Positions 1-8,395 of a DNA stretch of 64,000 nt are shown in pieces. Where the stretch lies: assembly GCA_023212725.1 (NCBI GenBank), contig JALBYF010000031.1:1-64000 (forward strand), read 5' to 3'. Both the position numbers and the translations under genes were made by a program. Under the pieces are notes generated by a model. It saw only the letters and a program-made list of their open reading frames with translations. It ran no database searches and was not told the DNA's origin. Every line of letters starts with the position of its first letter. Positions within the stretch are counted from its first letter, which is position 1. Source of the DNA: Tranzscheliella williamsii. Lineage: Eukaryota > Basidiomycota > Ustilaginomycetes > Ustilaginales > Ustilaginaceae.

Positions 1-392
1 GGCGCGTCCAGAAGACGATCGGCTTGATCTGACCGTGTCCCTCGACTGAATACTCCCACACCGTGGTTTCACCACTATTGGGTGTCCAAATGGTCCATAT
101 GGCCTGTTGCCTGGGATCCGTTGTTTCCTAGTCGCCTCCCATCAGTATGTCCTATGACAGGTAGCACCCGAGGCCAGGAGAGCTGGTGCCCCTGGGCCAA
201 AAGCCCGGAAGACGAAGGCTCGGTAGCGGGCAAGGACCTCCGCGGTGCGAGACCGTGTGGAGGTGGCAATCCCGTGCCAGACCAGGTCGGCAGCGGCGGG
301 GGAGCAGCCAAGGCCGGCGACAAAGTGGTCGGGGGGGCGGTGGAGGTGGAGCCGCCGACCTGCTGGGAGAAGAGCAGCTGGTGGGCGACCGG
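1..392 (-). mobile_element. 3' part of DIRS-like retrotransposon with a tyrosine-recombinase-like start (truncated)
   Basis: This is the downstream continuation of the reverse transcriptase ORF, separated from it by the LTR element. Two overlapping minus-strand frames are open. One (stop at 75-77) continues the reverse transcriptase frame. The other runs about 392 to 142 and contains WHGIATSTRSRTAEVLARYR. That pattern resembles the N-terminal SAM-like part of tyrosine recombinases in DIRS-type elements (typically a Trp-His-Gly followed by Ser-Thr-Arg and a Tyr-x-x-Phe). No catalytic R-H-x-x-R or Tyr motif is present before the frame stops at 142, so the recombinase is cut short, frameshifted or lies outside the window. 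From 1 to about 127 a third minus frame stays open to the edge and is Trp-rich (ends near IVFWTR); I do not recognise it. The assignment to a tyrosine recombinase rests on a short match and is tentative. Confidence 0.45.
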
Positions 393-715
393 TGAAATGA
401 GCTAAAAAGACAAGGACAAACAAACAAACAAAGGAGCGCTTGGAATGAGATCAATTGCTAGGAACAAGAACGGTGACCGAAAGTGGTGGTTTTAGGAGGA
501 GGGGATCGCGACGGGGAGCTAGCTATATACTTGCTGAGAGTGATGAGGGTCCTGACACAAATGGTCAGTGCGCGGAGGATCAAAAGGAGTCGGCCGAGAG
601 GAAAAGCTCGGATCGGGATCGAGATCAGGATCGGGAATGCGAATGCGCTAAGGGGTCAAGGGTTCGAAACGCGTGCTGGACATCTTTTTGCTGAGCGTGC
701 GCTTACCGCGTGACA
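393..715 (-). repeat. LTR copy 1 (3' LTR relative to gag)
   Basis: A 323-bp terminal direct repeat, identical on reading to 2760-3082 (constant offset 2,367). It starts TGAAATGAGC and ends CGCGTGACA on the plus strand. It contains a TATATA at 524-529 and a run of GATCGGGATCGAGATC-like units near 612-640. The sequence GGTTCGAAAC near 661 matches a polymerase III B-box, but no tRNA fold surrounds it. Confidence 0.85.
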
Positions 716-944
716 GCGCCCGAACAGAAAGAGGCTACGTCCCGGAGCCGACAAACAAAAGAAGCTATAGTGAAGAGAAAACGAAGCGTGATAGCGACGA
801 GCATAGGAACGGTAACGATAAGCGAAGTAATGATGATGAGAGACAAAGCAAACTGACGGTAGTGGAGGAGCTTGGTAGCGAGGAAGCTGATCGCTGATGA
901 TGAGCGAAGCTGGGCCTTGGTGTTGACAGAGGTTTGCTACCGGC

Positions 945-2096
945 TTAGTCGGGTTCGGGATCGGGCCGGGAGTGATGCTTAGTGCTTGATCGACGTCCTT
1001 GATGACCGTGAACGCCATGCTGGTGCTGTTGCTGGAGTAGGAACAGCTGGTGACCGGAGTATGGAGGTGCTGCTTGCTGATGGTAGTGGTTGTCTTCGGT
1101 CTTGATGACGGGCTTTGACAACGTTGACAGAGGCGCTAGCTTGATGGGAGTGGACAGCGACGTCGACGACGAAAGAGGTGCTGATCGCTGGATCTCCGGA
1201 GGAGCTACCTCCTGATCTTGGAGCTCTTGGATGTCTTGCGAAGGAGGATCAGCGGACTGCTGATGGTGAACAAATGCTCGTTGATCGTGCTGGACGATAT
1301 CTTGATGACGCTGAACAATCTCTTGCTGACAATGCTGATGGTGCTGGACAAGCTCTTGTTGTTGATCGCGCTGAACGATGGATTGCTGACAATGACCAAG
1401 CGCTTGATGATCGCGCTGAACGATGGACTGCTGATAGCGATGGATGTCCTCTAAGCGGAGGTTTTGCTGTGACAAGCTTTGCTCGATGACGTCGAGACGA
1501 TAACGAAGGAGAGCGCTTTCATCAACAAAACGGACTTGCTGTTTGCTGATGTTGATCGCGCTGACGATGTCTTCATATGTACGGTCGGGGATTGATCTGC
1601 AGGTGTCGATCAAACCAAACACCGTTGCTTGAGGCTGCACTGCTTGACGGATTTGAGTCGGTAGTGCATCATAGATCTGCAGGGCTTTGGTCGCCTCCGA
1701 GATGTCCTCTGCAGGAACTGCGCTAGCGGCGTCGAGGAGCTTGTTGAGATGGGCGTCCCAGAGATGTCGATCCTCCAAGATTGCGGGGTCAACACGATTG
1801 CTGATGGTGTTCGTGAAGCGACTGATGGCGTTGCGCACTCTGGAGGTCTTGCCAATGCTGTCGAAGTGATCCTGGATGGCGATCAGGAGATCTGTTCCTG
1901 ACGATCGAAGCTTATCAGGTTGCTGTTGATACCAATCAAGTGCGGGGCCGTCAAGGAAGGTTTTCAAAAGGCGTGCTACTGCTGCTTCATCTTGGTAAAC
2001 ACCAGTAACAATTGTATAGCGTTCAAACTGTCGGGCCCAGGACTTGACGTCCAAATGCCGAGAAAGGCCAGTGAACTCGGGGATATCGGCAATCAT
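945..2096 (-). CDS. Gag-like protein of the LTR element
   Basis: A 383-residue protein starting at an ATG. Residues about 5-110 look like the capsid part of Ty3/gypsy-type Gag: SWARQFERYTIV, then LLKTFLDGPALDWYQQQ and IQDHFDS, the usual pattern of a helix ending in a tryptophan-tyrosine pair followed by a short helix. The C-terminal half (about 225-300) is rich in Gln and His and built from imperfect repeats of the kind QQSIVQRDQQ. No zinc knuckle is visible and there is no pol frame after it. In an LTR element this protein would form the particle. Expression of this copy is unknown; the frame is intact. Confidence 0.7.
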   Translation of the reverse strand: MIADIPEFTGLSRHLDVKSWARQFERYTIVTGVYQDEAAVARLLKTFLDGPALDWYQQQPDKLRSSGTDLLIAIQDHFDSIGKTSRVRNAISRFTNTISNRVDPAILEDRHLWDAHLNKLLDAASAVPAEDISEATKALQIYDALPTQIRQAVQPQATVFGLIDTCRSIPDRTYEDIVSAINISKQQVRFVDESALLRYRLDVIEQSLSQQNLRLEDIHRYQQSIVQRDHQALGHCQQSIVQRDQQQELVQHHQHCQQEIVQRHQDIVQHDQRAFVHHQQSADPPSQDIQELQDQEVAPPEIQRSAPLSSSTSLSTPIKLAPLSTLSKPVIKTEDNHYHQQAAPPYSGHQLFLLQQQHQHGVHGHQGRRSSTKHHSRPDPEPD

Positions 2097-2759
2097 GCTG
2101 ACTGACGATGATGACGACGGAGCTTAACTTGATGATGACAGAACCAACAGTGATGGTGCCGGAGAATGAAGAGACAGCGAGGAGCTAGTACTTGATGGCG
2201 AAGAGCTAGTGCTTGATGACGACAACTGCCAGACAGCGAGAAGCCGATTGCTTGATGACGTTGAGCAAGGAGCTAGATGACGTTGAGCGAGGAGCTAGAT
2301 GGCGCTAAACTTGAGGCTGACAGCGACAAGCGAAGAGCTAACGTTGAAGAGCGAGTGAGAGATAGCGAGGAGCGAAGTACTTTGATGTTGAAGGACGTGT
2401 GCTTGATGATAACAAACTAGGAGCAAGATAGCGAGGAGCTATGAACGAAACGGCGATACCACCACTGATATCGTCGAAAGAGTGCTTGATGACGTCGAAG
2501 CTAGTCTTGACGATGACTAGGAGCTTTGATGTTTGCTTGAGACATGGTGCAGACGAAGAGACTGCTCACTAGAGAGCTTGCTAACGGTGAGAGACGAGAC
2601 TGCCAACGACGAGAGAACGAGACTGCTGATGGTACTGATGGCGAGAGAACTGCTAACGATAGCGAAGGAACTGCTGAAGACGGCGACGGAACTGAGCGCT
2701 GGTGTTGCTGGAACTGCTGATAGCGACGGAACCCTCTCGGTTCCGGGTTGGCCCCCCAA
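2097..2759 (-). repeat. Leader of the LTR element with degenerate short repeats
   Basis: This 663-bp non-coding stretch lies between the 5' LTR and gag. On the plus strand it is full of imperfect copies of TTGATGACG, GAGCGAGGAGCTAG and GAACTGCTGA, for example around 2190-2300 and 2570-2740. The same TTGATGAC-type words recur inside the antisense of gag (960-1450), so the interior seems to have grown by repeat expansion. No ORF of note is present on either strand. Confidence 0.5.
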
Positions 2760-3082
2760 TGAAATGAGCTAAAAAGACAAGGACAAACAAACAAACAAAG
2801 GAGCGCTTGGAATGAGATCAATTGCTAGGAACAAGAACGGTGACCGAAAGTGGTGGTTTTAGGAGGAGGGGATCGCGACGGGGAGCTAGCTATATACTTG
2901 CTGAGAGTGATGAGGGTCCTGACACAAATGGTCAGTGCGCGGAGGATCAAAAGGAGTCGGCCGAGAGGAAAAGCTCGGATCGGGATCGAGATCAGGATCG
3001 GGAATGCGAATGCGCTAAGGGGTCAAGGGTTCGAAACGCGTGCTGGACATCTTTTTGCTGAGCGTGCGCTTACCGCGTGACA
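2760..3082 (-). repeat. LTR copy 2 (5' LTR relative to gag)
   Basis: The second 323-bp terminal repeat, identical on reading to 393-715. The reverse transcriptase ORF of the host element reads into it and stops at 3015, giving that protein a foreign tail of about 23 residues. Confidence 0.85.
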
Positions 3083-5210
3083 CCGGGAAGTGGTGACGGA
3101 GGAGAGAGAAACGGCGACGGGAGAGTGCATCAGCTAAGCAGTTCTCGGCAGACGAAACACGGCGGGGAACGAGCTGGATGGCGTGAAGGAAACAAAGGCC
3201 GAAGATCTCCCGGAGCAGTGTTTGCGTTAGGGGATCTCGGCTCGACCCGGACCGGAGGCCGTACTCAACGTTGGTGTTGTCGACAAACAGGACCACCAGC
3301 CGGGGGCCATTCCAGAGAGGGGCAAAAGCGCGAAGGGCCTCCAGCACCGCCAGCGCCTCCAGGAAGCGGATATCCTTCCCACGGTGGCGACGAGCCACCT
3401 CGCGCGAGAGCACCGCAGAGGGAGCGTGAGCCGGTCCGAGGTGAGCGCCAAAGGCGCGCTTGCTGGCATCTGTCCAGACATACTCAACAACCAGGGGGGA
3501 AGGCTGCAAGAGGGAATGGCCGCACCAGGACGACAGGGTGCGACGCCACCAGAGGAGCTCGGCGCGGGCAGGGTGCGGGATGCGCCGGCGGTGCCCTGCA
3601 GACTTGGATGCGAGGCGCACGGCATCGTACACGCGGCGGAGGAAAGCGCGGGCGTGGGGAACCACCTGCGAAACGAACTGGAGGAGACCTGCCAGGCGCT
3701 GCCAATCGAGAAGGGTGGCGCTGCGGCTGGCGAGGACAGCGTCCACAGCAGCAAGGATGCGAAGCCGGCGGTCCTCGGAGATACCGACGGTCTGGGCGAC
3801 CGTATCGATCTCGACTCCAAGGATTTCCAACCGGGTCTGACCCCAGGCGGTCTTCTCCGGTGAGAGGCGAAGGCCCAAGGCCGAGCAGGCGGCGGCAAGC
3901 AAGCGAACAGTCCCAGCAGGGTCGGTCTGGGGTGCCGTGGCGCCGAAGAAGTCATCCAGGTAATGGTCGAGGGGATCCCTGGACGTGGAGGCCACGATCC
4001 AGTGGACGGCCTCGGCGAAGAGGTTGAAGATCCAAGGGGAACTCTTACCACCGAAGGTAAGCGCGTTCTCCCTGTAAAAGGCACCGTCAAAGGTGAAGCC
4101 AAGAAGGCGGGCCTGACTGACCGCGACCACGATGTGGCGAAAAGCGTCGACGAGATCACTCTTCCACAGGCCACAGCCCGGGTTGGCAGCGACATGGTCG
4201 AGGAGAGGGCGCAGCGAGGCATAGCGAATGTTGGTGGAAGTGTCGGCAATCCCCGCATTCACGGAGGGAAGGCGGGTATCGGGAACACGGGGGTGAGAAA
4301 GGTGGTGGATGGTGCGCAGTTTGGAGCTGCGCGGCTTGGGGACCGTGCCGATGGGGGAGCAGACCAGCTGCACCGCCTCGGGGTCCACCGACGTTAGGCG
4401 ACCCTCGTGCAGACGAGAGGCGATCTCGGCCCGGACGTGTTGGACACCCGCCGCATCCATAGGAAGGTTCCTGCACCCGACGAAACGGCCAGAATGCAGG
4501 AGAGGCCCGGAGTACCCAATCCGGGCGCCGTGAAGGATGGCGCCCAGAAGCTGCTCGGGAAAAACCGGGTCGGGGTAGTCAGCGAGGAGCACAGCCCAGG
4601 CAGAGGCACGGTCCTGCAGGCTACCTTGGCGAGCGGGAGCGTCGGCCGGCGAGAAGACCGGAGAGGCAAAGGAGGTGTTGGGGCGCGGGTCTGGCCTGCA
4701 GATGCGCCGAGCGAGAAGGAAAGAAGCACACTGGTCAGCTGGTGGCGTACCAAGAGCTGCCAGTGAGAGTGGGTCACCGAGCGCGGTCGGCGGCGCTGGC
4801 GAAGCGGCGGCGGTAGCGGCCGTCGGGGCGGCAGCCAGGACGGGAGCTAGGGCTGGGGCAGAGGCGGAGTTGGGGACGGGGAGAACGGAACCGGCAGAAG
4901 CCTGCAAAGAGGCTCTGGGGGCAGCCGCTGGCGGCGTCGGCAACTGGGCAGGTGCTGGGGACGGGAGCGGCCACGAGGCGGTCGCGCGAGGCGAGGGCGG
5001 CGTGGGGGCTGGCGGCGGCAGCGAAGAGAGAGCGGGGCGGAGGGCGGGCGGCGACTCACCAGAGCGACCGGGCAGAGCTACTTGGAAGCTGCCTTGGGTG
5101 GCGCGGTCGGCGGTGGCGTAGAGCGCTTGGCGGTGGGGCAATTGCGACGAGGGTGCGGCTGGTCGCACAGCTCGCAGACATGCCGGCGGAAGCAAGGGGA
5201 GTTGGTGCAT
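3015..5210 (-). CDS. Reverse transcriptase/RNase H of DIRS-like retrotransposon (interrupted by LTR element)
   Basis: A 731-residue ORF from an ATG. After a Pro/Ala-rich N-terminus (to about 200) comes a reverse transcriptase domain (about 260-470) with [27 protein letters not shown] and the catalytic HYLDDFFG. An RNase H domain (about 570-700) follows with [15 protein letters not shown], an Glu in the [11 protein letters not shown] helix, [10 protein letters not shown] and LADALSR, supplying the acidic residues. YLDD-type reverse transcriptase followed directly by RNase H without an integrase is typical of DIRS/tyrosine-recombinase elements. The start overlaps gag by 133 bp in the -1 frame relative to it. 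The last residues are encoded by the inserted LTR, so the natural C-terminus has been replaced, but both catalytic domains look complete. Confidence 0.8.
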   Translation of the reverse strand: MHQLPLLPPACLRAVRPAAPSSQLPHRQALYATADRATQGSFQVALPGRSGESPPALRPALSSLPPPAPTPPSPRATASWPLPSPAPAQLPTPPAAAPRASLQASAGSVLPVPNSASAPALAPVLAAAPTAATAAASPAPPTALGDPLSLAALGTPPADQCASFLLARRICRPDPRPNTSFASPVFSPADAPARQGSLQDRASAWAVLLADYPDPVFPEQLLGAILHGARIGYSGPLLHSGRFVGCRNLPMDAAGVQHVRAEIASRLHEGRLTSVDPEAVQLVCSPIGTVPKPRSSKLRTIHHLSHPRVPDTRLPSVNAGIADTSTNIRYASLRPLLDHVAANPGCGLWKSDLVDAFRHIVVAVSQARLLGFTFDGAFYRENALTFGGKSSPWIFNLFAEAVHWIVASTSRDPLDHYLDDFFGATAPQTDPAGTVRLLAAACSALGLRLSPEKTAWGQTRLEILGVEIDTVAQTVGISEDRRLRILAAVDAVLASRSATLLDWQRLAGLLQFVSQVVPHARAFLRRVYDAVRLASKSAGHRRRIPHPARAELLWWRRTLSSWCGHSLLQPSPLVVEYVWTDASKRAFGAHLGPAHAPSAVLSREVARRHRGKDIRFLEALAVLEALRAFAPLWNGPRLVVLFVDNTNVEYGLRSGSSRDPLTQTLLREIFGLCFLHAIQLVPRRVSSAENCLADALSRRRFSLLRHHFPVSRGKRTLSKKMSSTRFEPLTP

Positions 5211-6325
5211 CTGCCACCGTTGAATTGAAAGCAGACCTCCTTGCTAAGGCGAGAAGTGTCGTCCGGGGCGCGGGGCCGTTTGCCCGGGGCAGCTAGATCA
5301 GGCCGGGACCGAGTGAAAAGGTCAAGCTCGGCGGTGGGGTCGCGCTGAGCCCAGGTGGCGGCGGTGGCGGAGCCGAAACGCCCGCGGCAGACGGTGAGAA
5401 AGTAGTCGATCACCTGTGGCCACGGGAAAGCTGCGTCCAGATCGATCACGTGGAGGATGAACTTGGTCAAGGCGGGCCCAAGCGACCGGTCAGGAGAAGC
5501 GGCAGCACGCAGGCTAGCGTAAACACCCCAAACCTTCAGCAAGGCGCGAAGGTTGGGGACGGCCTTCGTGAACTGACGGTGGCCGTTCGACTGCGGCGCG
5601 GGTGCCGAGATCACCACGCCGTTGACGGTCACAGAAGCCGGCTCGCCGAGGGGTTGAGACCAAGAGGGGTCGGCGAGGCGGGCCAGGTCGAGGGGGTCGA
5701 GACGGTCGGCGTAGATCCTGTCGGCGAGCTCCGGGGAGACCCACGGGAAAACGCGGCAGTCGGGCTGAAGAGACTCACCGGAGGAAGGAACACCAACGGC
5801 CGGTAAGGCGGAGGGGCCAGAGAGGGGGACAGCGGAGGCCGGCAAGGGGTCAACACGGCCGAGAGAAGAAGAGATGGCCTGCAGGCCAGCCCGAATCTCC
5901 GCTTGCAGGCTGTTGTGCAAGTCAGCGACGCGGGACTCGAGGCCAGCAACCCTGGAGTTGATGAGGTCGGCGGCCTGGCGGTGCTCCTCGAAGCGGGTCT
6001 CCCAAATGAAGTCGCGCAACGAGGGAACTGGCAGAGGGGGAAGCGCAAACCCCTGAGCTGGAGGGGAGGCGGCGGGAGGGGTCGGAGGTGCGGCGGAGAC
6101 AGCTGGTGTCCCAACGTGAGAGGTGGCAGGAGGGAAGGAAGACGAAGCCAAAGGAGGCGAGGCTGACACCGGCGCAGGAGGAGGGGCGAGGCGACGTGCG
6201 GGTCGAGAGCGACAGCCGAGGCACGTGGCCGTGAATGCACCCGGGCGAGAGCGGTGCTGAAACTGGTCGGAAGGATACGCCTGCCGGCACCCAGAGCAAG
6301 AAGCAGGCGCTACCGAACGCACCAT
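5078..6325 (-). CDS. Gag-like zinc-finger protein of DIRS-like retrotransposon
   Basis: A 415-residue protein. ATG at 6325 was chosen because the frame further upstream opens at a non-ATG codon. The N-terminus has two CxxC pairs (CSGCRQAYP and TCLGCR), a possible zinc ribbon. A coiled-coil-like stretch follows (about 95-140: [20 protein letters not shown]). Near the C-terminus are a CCCH-type finger (C-x7-C-x4-C-x3-H) and immediately after it a knuckle of the form C-x2-C-x3-H-x4-C ([13 protein letters not shown]). This tandem arrangement occurs in Gag-like ORFs of fungal retroelements. It precedes and overlaps the reverse transcriptase ORF, as expected for ORF1. The frame has no stops or visible damage. 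Confidence 0.7.
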   Translation of the reverse strand: MVRSVAPASCSGCRQAYPSDQFQHRSRPGAFTATCLGCRSRPARRLAPPPAPVSASPPLASSSFPPATSHVGTPAVSAAPPTPPAASPPAQGFALPPLPVPSLRDFIWETRFEEHRQAADLINSRVAGLESRVADLHNSLQAEIRAGLQAISSSLGRVDPLPASAVPLSGPSALPAVGVPSSGESLQPDCRVFPWVSPELADRIYADRLDPLDLARLADPSWSQPLGEPASVTVNGVVISAPAPQSNGHRQFTKAVPNLRALLKVWGVYASLRAAASPDRSLGPALTKFILHVIDLDAAFPWPQVIDYFLTVCRGRFGSATAATWAQRDPTAELDLFTRSRPDLAAPGKRPRAPDDTSRLSKEVCFQFNGGRCTNSPCFRRHVCELCDQPHPRRNCPTAKRSTPPPTAPPKAASK

Positions 6326-6619
6326 CCGGCGGGGGTGCAGCAAAAGGAAAGCAGCGACGAACAGGAGCCTCGTCGATGACAGAGGTCGCTTGGCGACCGA
6401 AACAAAATGATGGGGGAGACGAGAGCGAGGAGATGAAGGTGAGGCGAAGTGCTAGGCCGGCTCAGACGCGCACGCAGCGGAGCCACGTGATGCATCAGTA
6501 GCGGCTCAGCAATACATATAAGAACCGAAGAGGCCAGACATCTGCCGCTTGTAGAGCCGACTACACCTTGACGCACGTTTGCAGCCTGAACTTGCTTGCT
6601 AGATTTGCATATCACCAAG
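6326..6619. promoter_or_regulatory. Arginase upstream region with E-box, palindrome and TATA-like box
   Basis: About 294 bp separate the transposon gag start from the arginase ATG on the other strand. It holds a CACGTG E-box (6484-6489) that runs into a perfect 10-bp palindrome TGATGCATCA (6488-6497), then a CATATAAG TATA-like box (6515-6522) about 100 bp before the ATG. The left end of the retrotransposon must lie somewhere here, but I cannot place it. Roles for these motifs are inferred from position only. Confidence 0.45.
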
Positions 6620-7588
6620 ATGACCAAGACGTTACACGAACGCTTCCTCCAGGAGAAGACGGTCTCCATCGTCGGCTGTCCGTTCTCGGGTGGTCAGCGG
6701 CGCCAGGGTGTAGACACCGGGCCGGTGTCTCTGGTTTCGGCTGGCATTTGCGAACAGCTCGGCGAGCTCGGATGGAAGGTCGAGTTTGAGGGCCACCATT
6801 CCTTCGAGGAGATCAATGCCAACATGGACGCTGACACCGACATTGGCAAGATGAAGCTTCCGCGTACGGTCTCGGCCGTGACCAAGCAGGTCGCCGTAAC
6901 GGTAGCATCGCACGCCCAGGCGGGTAAGCTGCCGCTGACCCTCGGCGGCGACCACAGTCTGGCTCTCGGTACCGTCAGCGGATCGTTGCGCGCGCATCCC
7001 GACGCTGCCCTCATCTGGATCGACGCCCATGCCGACATTAACACGCCAGAGACTACACCATCGGGCAATCTGCACGGCTGCCCCGTCTCATTTCTGCTAG
7101 GATTGCCAGGTACGGATGTCGAGCCGTTCAACTCGTGGGTGCCCAAGAAGCCCCTCCTCAATTCCAAGAATCTGGTCTACATTGGCCTGCGTGACATAGA
7201 TGCGGGCGAGCGCAAGATTCTGAAAGAAAACAACATCAAGGCGTTCAGCATGCATCACGTCGACAAGTACGGGATCGGCAAAGTGGTAGAGATGGCGCTG
7301 GACCACGTCAATGGTGCAGAGGGCAAACGAGAGCGACCGATCCACCTTTCCTTCGACGTCGATGCGCTCGACCCAAGCGTAGCCCCCAGTACCGGAACGC
7401 CAGTCCGAGGAGGGCTCACCTTCCGAGAAGGACACTATATCTGCGAAGCGCTCTACGAGACCGGCTGCCTTGTAGCTCTCGACCTGATGGAGGTCAATCC
7501 GTCTCTTCTGCAGGACAGAGAAGCGCAGCAGACCATTGCCGTCGGCTGTTCCCTCATCCGCGCTGCCATGGGCGAGACACTGCTCTGA
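6620..7588 (+). CDS. CAR1: Arginase
   Basis: A 322-residue enzyme, the usual length, with no intron. It hydrolyses L-arginine to ornithine and urea, normally in the cytosol, as the first step of arginine catabolism. The binuclear manganese ligands are all present: GGDHS (Asp111, His112), DAHAD (Asp135, His137, Asp139) and SFDVDALDP (Asp246, Asp248). The ATG at 6620 gives [11 protein letters not shown]; a longer frame from 6596 begins at TTG. A retrotransposon ends within about 300 bp upstream, so its promoter may be shortened or may carry transposon sequence. An ornithine cyclodeaminase-like gene, which could use its product, lies 25 kb away. Confidence 0.95.
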   Translation: MTKTLHERFLQEKTVSIVGCPFSGGQRRQGVDTGPVSLVSAGICEQLGELGWKVEFEGHHSFEEINANMDADTDIGKMKLPRTVSAVTKQVAVTVASHAQAGKLPLTLGGDHSLALGTVSGSLRAHPDAALIWIDAHADINTPETTPSGNLHGCPVSFLLGLPGTDVEPFNSWVPKKPLLNSKNLVYIGLRDIDAGERKILKENNIKAFSMHHVDKYGIGKVVEMALDHVNGAEGKRERPIHLSFDVDALDPSVAPSTGTPVRGGLTFREGHYICEALYETGCLVALDLMEVNPSLLQDREAQQTIAVGCSLIRAAMGETLL

Positions 7589-7606
7589 TGTCGGCCGACC
7601 AAAAAA

Positions 7607-7680
7607 GTGCTGCTGCCCTTTCCCCCTCCGCTGCTTGTGCCGCTGCCCTTCTCACCTCCGTTGCCTGTGCTGCTGCGCCT
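7607..7680. repeat. 30-bp tandem repeat after arginase
   Basis: About 2.5 imperfect copies of a 30-bp pyrimidine-rich unit (GTGCYGCTGCCCTTYYCMCC-type) start at 7607, 7637 and 7667, immediately after the arginase stop codon and so probably in its 3' UTR. Confidence 0.6.
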
Positions 7681-8395
7681 TCATTTCGTCGCGGGTTCGT
7701 TCTGAATAGAGATCACAGCTAATCTAGAGATTGATACCAGACCTGAAACAATTGGATGGGCGACTACGACCGTGCACTGACTCACCCGTGCCGTTATGCC
7801 TGCGTCTTTCTGTTCGGATATCTGTAATCAGCTAGTCTGCATTTGGCGTAGGATGAGTGGCAATAATGTGGTGGCGCTGTGACTTATGACTGCGACTGTG
7901 AGGGTCTGATTAGCGCTCTGGCATACGCTGTTTGAGAGGGAGGCACTCTCAGAAAACCCTTCACAGTCACAGTTTGAAATGCGAGTTACGAGAGGTGAGT
8001 GTTAATTGCGTCTATGCGGTCCATCTCCGACTCGCGATTGTGATTGTGTTGAAGGCTCAGTTCACAGCAACCGTGATCTCGCAGAGGCAGCTATCGATCG
8101 CCCTTTGTCTCGCTCTACCATTTGGCCAAGCGTTACTATACTGCGCGCGTCTGCCTGCGGCAAGTCGAGCCGTCTGTTGGCTCAGTCGCTGCCTATCCGC
8201 TAAGCAAGAGCTTGCAAATCCCTCTCGCGCATGGGTCTGCCCCTGCCATTGCTCAGCATTCCTCGCCAGTGTCCAAGTCAGTGCGTCCCGATCCTCGCAT
8301 CAGCACCGTCGACGACCGACTCGAGCCGTTGACCCGCCTACTTTAAGAACGGTCGAAAACGCTGGGACACGTCTCAGCGCACAGCTGTCACTGAC
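7681..8395. other. Intergenic spacer between arginase and RING gene
   Basis: About 715 bp with no credible ORF. It contains scattered CAC/GTG-type short words (TCACAGTCACAG near 7962) like those in other spacers of this window. It should include the 3' end of arginase and the promoter of the RING gene; no clear TATA box was seen. Confidence 0.5.

Larger units (their letters stand above)
393..3082 (-). mobile_element. Non-autonomous LTR retrotransposon (gag only), inserted in the DIRS-like element
   Basis: A 2,690-bp element bounded by two direct repeats of 323 bp (393-715 and 2760-3082) that read as identical. The repeats begin TG and end CA, as LTRs do. The flanks carry a short target duplication: CCGG at 389-392 and at 3083-3086 (ACCGG if the last LTR base is shared). 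On the coding (minus) strand a TGG starts one base inside the 5' LTR (2758 downward), a possible primer-binding site. The interior encodes one gag-like protein and no protease, reverse transcriptase or integrase, so it would depend on an autonomous relative. No clear polypurine tract was seen next to the 3' LTR. Identical LTRs imply a recent insertion. Confidence 0.85.

Noticed and set aside
556..690. tRNA gene or tRNA-derived SINE inside the LTR
   Set aside because: GGTTCGAAAC matches a B-box and TGGTCAGTGC loosely resembles an A-box, but they are about 95 bp apart, the T-stem does not pair and no acceptor stem is present.
716..735. Primer-binding site on the plus strand (GCGCCCGAACAG), like one for tRNA-Lys
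   Set aside because: The 12-base match lies just inside the left LTR, but gag is on the minus strand, where this end is the 3' LTR. No TGG starts it. Treated as chance.
3077..4027. 316-codon plus-strand ORF opposite the reverse transcriptase
   Set aside because: Gly/Arg-rich antisense of a GC-rich coding region; no domain.
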